A stretch of DNA of 64,000 bases from Chaetorhynchus papuensis (lineage: Eukaryota; Chordata; Aves; Passeriformes; Rhipiduridae), in assembly GCA_013396525.1 (NCBI GenBank), contig VWYX01000360.1, forward strand, positions 487,228 to 551,227, written 5' to 3'. Positions 59,662 to 64,000 of this stretch are shown here, in pieces; the first letter of the stretch is position 1, and every line of letters starts with the position of its first letter. Below the pieces are notes generated by a model. That model worked only from the letters and a program-made list of their open reading frames with translations. It made no database searches and was not told the origin of the DNA. The translations under genes were made by a program, and so were the position numbers.

Positions 59662-59764
59662 TTGTATGCCTCTAAAGACTCCATGGGTGTGTATTCTGTA
59701 CTGGGCCCCACAGCTGTATAACATGGGAGCGCTGTGGTTCTCATTTTCATATCCCGCTGTATGC
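59662..59764 (-). CDS. WT1: WT1 exon 6 (linker before the zinc fingers)
   Basis: This exon encodes the last stretch before the fingers, ending in HTHGVFRGIQ, a signature of WT1. It starts after a TTACTTACAG acceptor with one base that completes a split codon, then reads 34 codons and ends in CAA before a GTAAGT donor. With an upstream exon ending in GG the split codon is glycine, as in the isoform that joins exon 4 directly to exon 6. The exon is 103 bp against 97 bp in human as I recall; the difference is two extra residues, Tyr-Ser, in MLYSCGAQYR. The region is outside the DNA-binding domain and is expected to be flexible. Confidence 0.95.
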
Positions 59765-62700
59765 CTGTAAGTAAAGAGGGGAATAACAAAAAAATTTAAA
59801 TATTTTTCAAGTACTCAGCTCCATGTGAGAGGTTTCTTTCCTTAAGTCAGTGATAACAAATGCAGAGTTGGCTTTTACAGCCATGATATCCAAGTTCAAG
59901 CAAAATTCACCAATGGAAACCTGCTCTGCCTTCGCATGGATCTGCTCCCGCTGGCACAATGCACTGACTCCCTACAAACATCTATTAGTATCCATTAAGG
60001 CATCCAGGGAAAAAAGAAAAAAAAAGGAAAGAAATTGTCATGATTTGAACTCTGATGTATTTCCACAAAGATTTTAGGTAAGAGGAAAAAATTCACATAG
60101 CAGCACAACGGTGTCATGTGCACATGTTCACGTTATTTATCAGTCAAACGTGGGGCTGGCTATTGCTAATATCTTCTAGAATGAGCAAAATGCCTCAAGT
60201 TTCACATTAAGTGCAGTGGATTTTTGTCAGCACCTCATGACTCAGATATTACCCGATACTACCAAGCAAGTGATGACATTTATAAGAATAGCAGTCATGT
60301 ACTCATAAACAGAGATTACAAATCAGTGTCTAAACTATTTATCCCACATATCAGCTTGCAGGATGCGCTACAAATTTATCCTTTATAAAAATAAAATTAA
60401 AAAAAAAAACCCAGCCTATCCCTACTGCGTATAAATTTTCAAGATTTCTCATGCAGCACGTTAATTTTAAGAATTTGTAACTTTTGGTGTGTTTTGGGGT
60501 TGCCACAGCCATATGTTTTGCCTAATTATGCTCTTCAAAATCCTGTGTTCTCGTGTCCTGAATGTTGGAACACTGCAGTGTCTCCTGTTTGCAACCTTTT
60601 TAATGTCAAAATCACGTAGATACACCTTAGGTTTAATTTTTGAACGAGCACGTCACATTATCACTTGTAGAAGTATACATTGGCAATGGCAAGTGTGCAT
60701 GTTTTACACAACACCAGAAATCAGAAAGCCCAGAGCAAAACCCCAGGGCACACAGCTAGGGACAAAGATGGATATGTAGGATGTTATCCCAGTCTTTGCC
60801 AAATGCTTGCAATAGCAATTTAAAGGGGTCCCTGAGGTCCAGACTCTCATTTTACTGGTCCTTCCTTTCTCTTCACTCAAAGTTCATGTGCAGAGTAGAA
60901 TTACAAGGAAGTTTTAAACCTCTTAAGTGATTTGCAGAACAGGCAGTGGAACTGGAATGTGGGACATGTCTAAAGGGTTTGTGAACCTGGCTGTAGAGGA
61001 GGGGAGCAGTGGCTGTGAGCAGCTCTCCCTGCAGAGGATGGGCTGCATTCCTCACCATTCACCCCCATAGCTACCTGGCAGATGTGTTCTCTGAGGTCAG
61101 CTCTTTCACTGCTCTACAGTGCTAGTTTCAAATCCTGGCTCCACCTGACTATTCAAATCAAAGGCTACATCTTTTGGGAAGGTATGTTCTGCTTATTTAA
61201 ATTTTAATTCAATTTTGAGGTGATAGTAATGAAAAAAATTATGGCGGGGTGGCAAGTAAGTGTCTCTGTTCTGTAGCAATCTCTGTAATAATAGATAAAG
61301 AAAATACCATTAGCTGATTTAAATAGATTAAACTATTCTGTAGATATGTACCATGACCAAATAAATAGGGTCTCCTCTCTGCCCAGGGCCCAGAAGTGGC
61401 CTTTTGCAGCCTAATCCAAGTAACAAATCACCATTTGCTATCACCATTTGATCAACACAGGTCCCCCACCAGCATCAAATGTTCCTCTCTGTTTAAAGGC
61501 AGCAATTCCATACACATCAAAATAAAAAAGCAAAAGAAAAAACTGGGGAGAGGGGTGTTGAAATCCCCCAACCCGTGGTGATACCCGTGTTGGTCACAAA
61601 TTACAGAGTGCATTTGGAAACAGAAATGGAACAAGAACGACCACTGATAAGGAGGAAGCTCTGCAGTAGAAGCTGTTGCTGACCTGTAGCACAGCAGTAA
61701 ATCAAGGGTAAATGTGAACTTCAGCACTGGTCACCCTGAGTGTAACCTCCCCTTCACGCCTGTCCTAACAACCTTAAACACTACAATAAACAACAGACAC
61801 AAAGGCAGATAAGAAGAATTCCCAGGGCAGAAACTTAAGAAGGAGAAGCAGGAATATGTAGTAAAATCTTATACCATAAAACACAGCCGCACTTTCCCTC
61901 CAAATTCTCATGGTTTTCATCTTTCAGTGATGGCCTTCTTTGTAAAGACCAGTCAGTTCTGAAATAATTCCTCCCAGGAATAAGAAGCAGAACGAAGACC
62001 CTGTCTGTGCCCTAAGGAATGGCTCTATGAATGAGAGGTATCTTCCAGATGATCTCCATCTCAATTTTTATTGCACAGTTGGGAAGCCTTCCTCAACATC
62101 CAGCCTTTGTCATATTTCCTCCCCTTATTTCTAGTTATATTTCGCTAAAACTGTACCCGTAACTGCAAAGCTGTGAAGATTAAAACCTTTTTTCTGAGCC
62201 CCTTGACCCATAATACACTAAGTCCTTAACCAGCTCCCTAGGAGAGATGCTTTAATGATCAGGAGTCCTATTTCCCATTTTACACTGGGCACATTTCCAT
62301 CAGCATTGGCTGGTACTCAGCATGGCCATATGGCTGATGACAGCAAAATGGATCATGAGAGATTTCTTGGTTAAAACACTGTTTATTCATTATGGAACGC
62401 TGTGGAATAATCTGACCTTCGGAGAGATAGAAATTAACTGGTGGATATTCTTTCCAGTTCTTTTTCTTCCAGCCTCTTTACTCCGTGCACCCATGATTTA
62501 TGCCACAGAGTGTACATCACAGTTGGCACAGTTGGCTTGTTTCATATGGCTGCAGTTTATATACTATAATAAAAGCAGGGGTAGAAGAACAGATACAAAT
62601 CTAAATCCATTATTAAACTCAAACACCTGCTTTATTGCATGCAAGAGATAATGAGCAGATGCAAGGCCACATACACCAGGAATACAAGTAACTGATGAAT

Positions 62701-64000
62701 TTATATACATTAACTAAATGGAAATCTCCAGAGGGTAGGACAGTCCTTAACTTTCATCTTTTCTAGTCAAGCACTCTGTGTTTAACCAGGCAAAGAGACA
62801 ATGCCTTATAAGCTCAGGGCACCAAATCTATACGTACAATAATGAAAAATTATCCTGATGGGCTCTCAGGACTAGATGACAGCCCAGGCCTCCACCAAAG
62901 CACATGTTCTCTCTCAGCAGGACGGGCTGCTCAGACAACACCACAGCAGCCTGGAGAAGTGCCAAGGGAGCCACTCACTGCCCTGCTGCAAGTGCACTCT
63001 GAGTGGGCTGTGAGCCCGGCCACAGCTCCTATGCTGGGCCTTCCCCTGCTCCGAGGGCTCAGCAGCCCCAGCAGAAACCCAGCTAAAACCAGTGGGACAA
63101 TCAGGGAGCAGACAGCTGAATTAACCAAAGAAGAAGAAAAAGCCAGAAAAATTCCCCAGTGAGGCCCAGAGTCACACTTAGGAGAGACACTAGACTGATC
63201 CCTCCACAGGTCCTAAAAGAGCTCAGAACTAAGCGAGACCAGATGCAGCCGAACTGGCCTGCCAGGAACCAACACAAATTTCTGTTTGAGCAAGGACTGA
63301 AGGATTTGGCCTCACAGTCCAGCTCTGCTTTTGTTTGTAAACATACAACTCCCTTTAACTTCAGTCGGAACTGCTCAAAGGCAGAAATGGACTATAAATA
63401 TTTAGAGTTTGGGTTAGTTGGTGAAAAAAGGACTCGATGTGTTTTGTTCTCTGGATCTAGACAGCCAGACCTGGAAACACAGCCATAAAATATAATTCTA
63501 GATAACTGGGAAACAAAGGCTGATACTTACAAAGGAAGAGCTCTGTGCTGTAGAGTATTTAGAAGCACTTGCATTTACCATTAGCCCAGCAAATCTTTAA
63601 CACTCGCAGAGTAGCTCTTTTAAAATGATTAATCTCAGAGTTGTACAGATTGTACAGAGATTAATAAAAATGAAGGGTTTACAGATGAGAATGTGTGATG
63701 AAAAACAGAGCAGCTTTAGAGAGTTGTATCAATCTAAGTGGTTATAAAAAAAAAAAACCTCATAAAAGATGACATTCTAATCTGAATATTTTTTAAAAAT
63801 AATCAAGCTGCAATTTCTCTCTCACACCATTTTTACTTTGTAAAACTGAAATCGCCTGTCTAATGTATAAAGCAGTTACAACTTAATCTGAAGAGTTAAG
63901 CTTTTTATTATTATTTCATAAACCAAAAAAGGGAAGTTTTAGGGCACACTGAGGAGAGCTAGAAAATTTCAGATGAAACGTGAATACACATTGATTCATG
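59765..64000 (-). other. WT1 intron upstream of exon 6 (3' part)
   Basis: The 4.2 kb to the right edge is intronic. I looked on the minus strand for exon 4 (the MTSQLECMTWNQMNLG region) and for the mammalian 17-residue exon 5, and saw neither. It includes a possible ancient CR1 fragment (about 62035-62170) and A-rich runs (60396-60411, 63746-63757). The rest is unique sequence with no recognised feature. Confidence 0.75.
62035..62170 (-). mobile_element. Possible ancient CR1-like remnant in WT1 intron
   Basis: CCTTCCTCAACATCCAGCCT followed by a pyrimidine-rich stretch and TTTCTAGTTATATTTC resembles the older CR1 type in reverse. It is strongly diverged and lacks the terminal repeat. Confidence 0.35.

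Overview
This is a stretch of a bird nuclear genome. The only protein-coding gene I can support is the 3' half of WT1 (Wilms tumour 1 zinc-finger transcription factor), on the minus strand. Five coding exons are present: the exon before the zinc fingers (called exon 6 here, human numbering) and one exon for each of the four C2H2 fingers (exons 7-10). All have AG/GT boundaries and phases that join into one open frame ending at the stop codon at 46895-46897. The avian assignment rests on CR1-type LINE 3' ends, on ERV-L-like LTR copies of the kind common in birds (perhaps a passerine, less certain), and on a two-residue-longer exon 6 of the non-mammalian type.

Layout. Positions 1-45663 lie downstream of WT1 and hold no gene I can recognise. 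They are mostly AT-rich unique sequence with two ERV-L-like LTR copies (about 625-1147 and 10653-11160), a possible further LTR at the left edge, several decayed CR1 fragments, microsatellites, homopolymer runs, and several short GC/CpG-rich islands. This fits the known gene desert between WT1 and RCN1 in vertebrates. Positions 45664-46894 are the WT1 3' UTR, with an ATTAAA poly(A) signal at 45681-45686. Positions 46895-59764 carry exons 10 to 6, with an assembly gap of 605 N in intron 6 (57751-58355). Positions 59765-64000 are the 3' part of the large intron upstream of exon 6. Exons 1-4 and the promoter lie beyond the right edge.

How it works together. Exons 7-10 encode the DNA/RNA-binding C-terminus. 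Exon 9 keeps two donor sites 9 bases apart, which produce the +KTS and -KTS isoforms. The large downstream desert is a natural place for distal WT1 control elements; candidates (CpG islands, GATA-motif clusters) are listed as inference only.

I found no evidence of a new multi-gene system. The most unusual unexplained sequences are a 92-bp fold-back element (27634-27725) with a perfect 16-bp outer stem and two inner hairpins, a perfect 13-bp hairpin with a 4-base loop (6509-6538), and the strong CpG enrichment of exon 7 next to the assembly gap.
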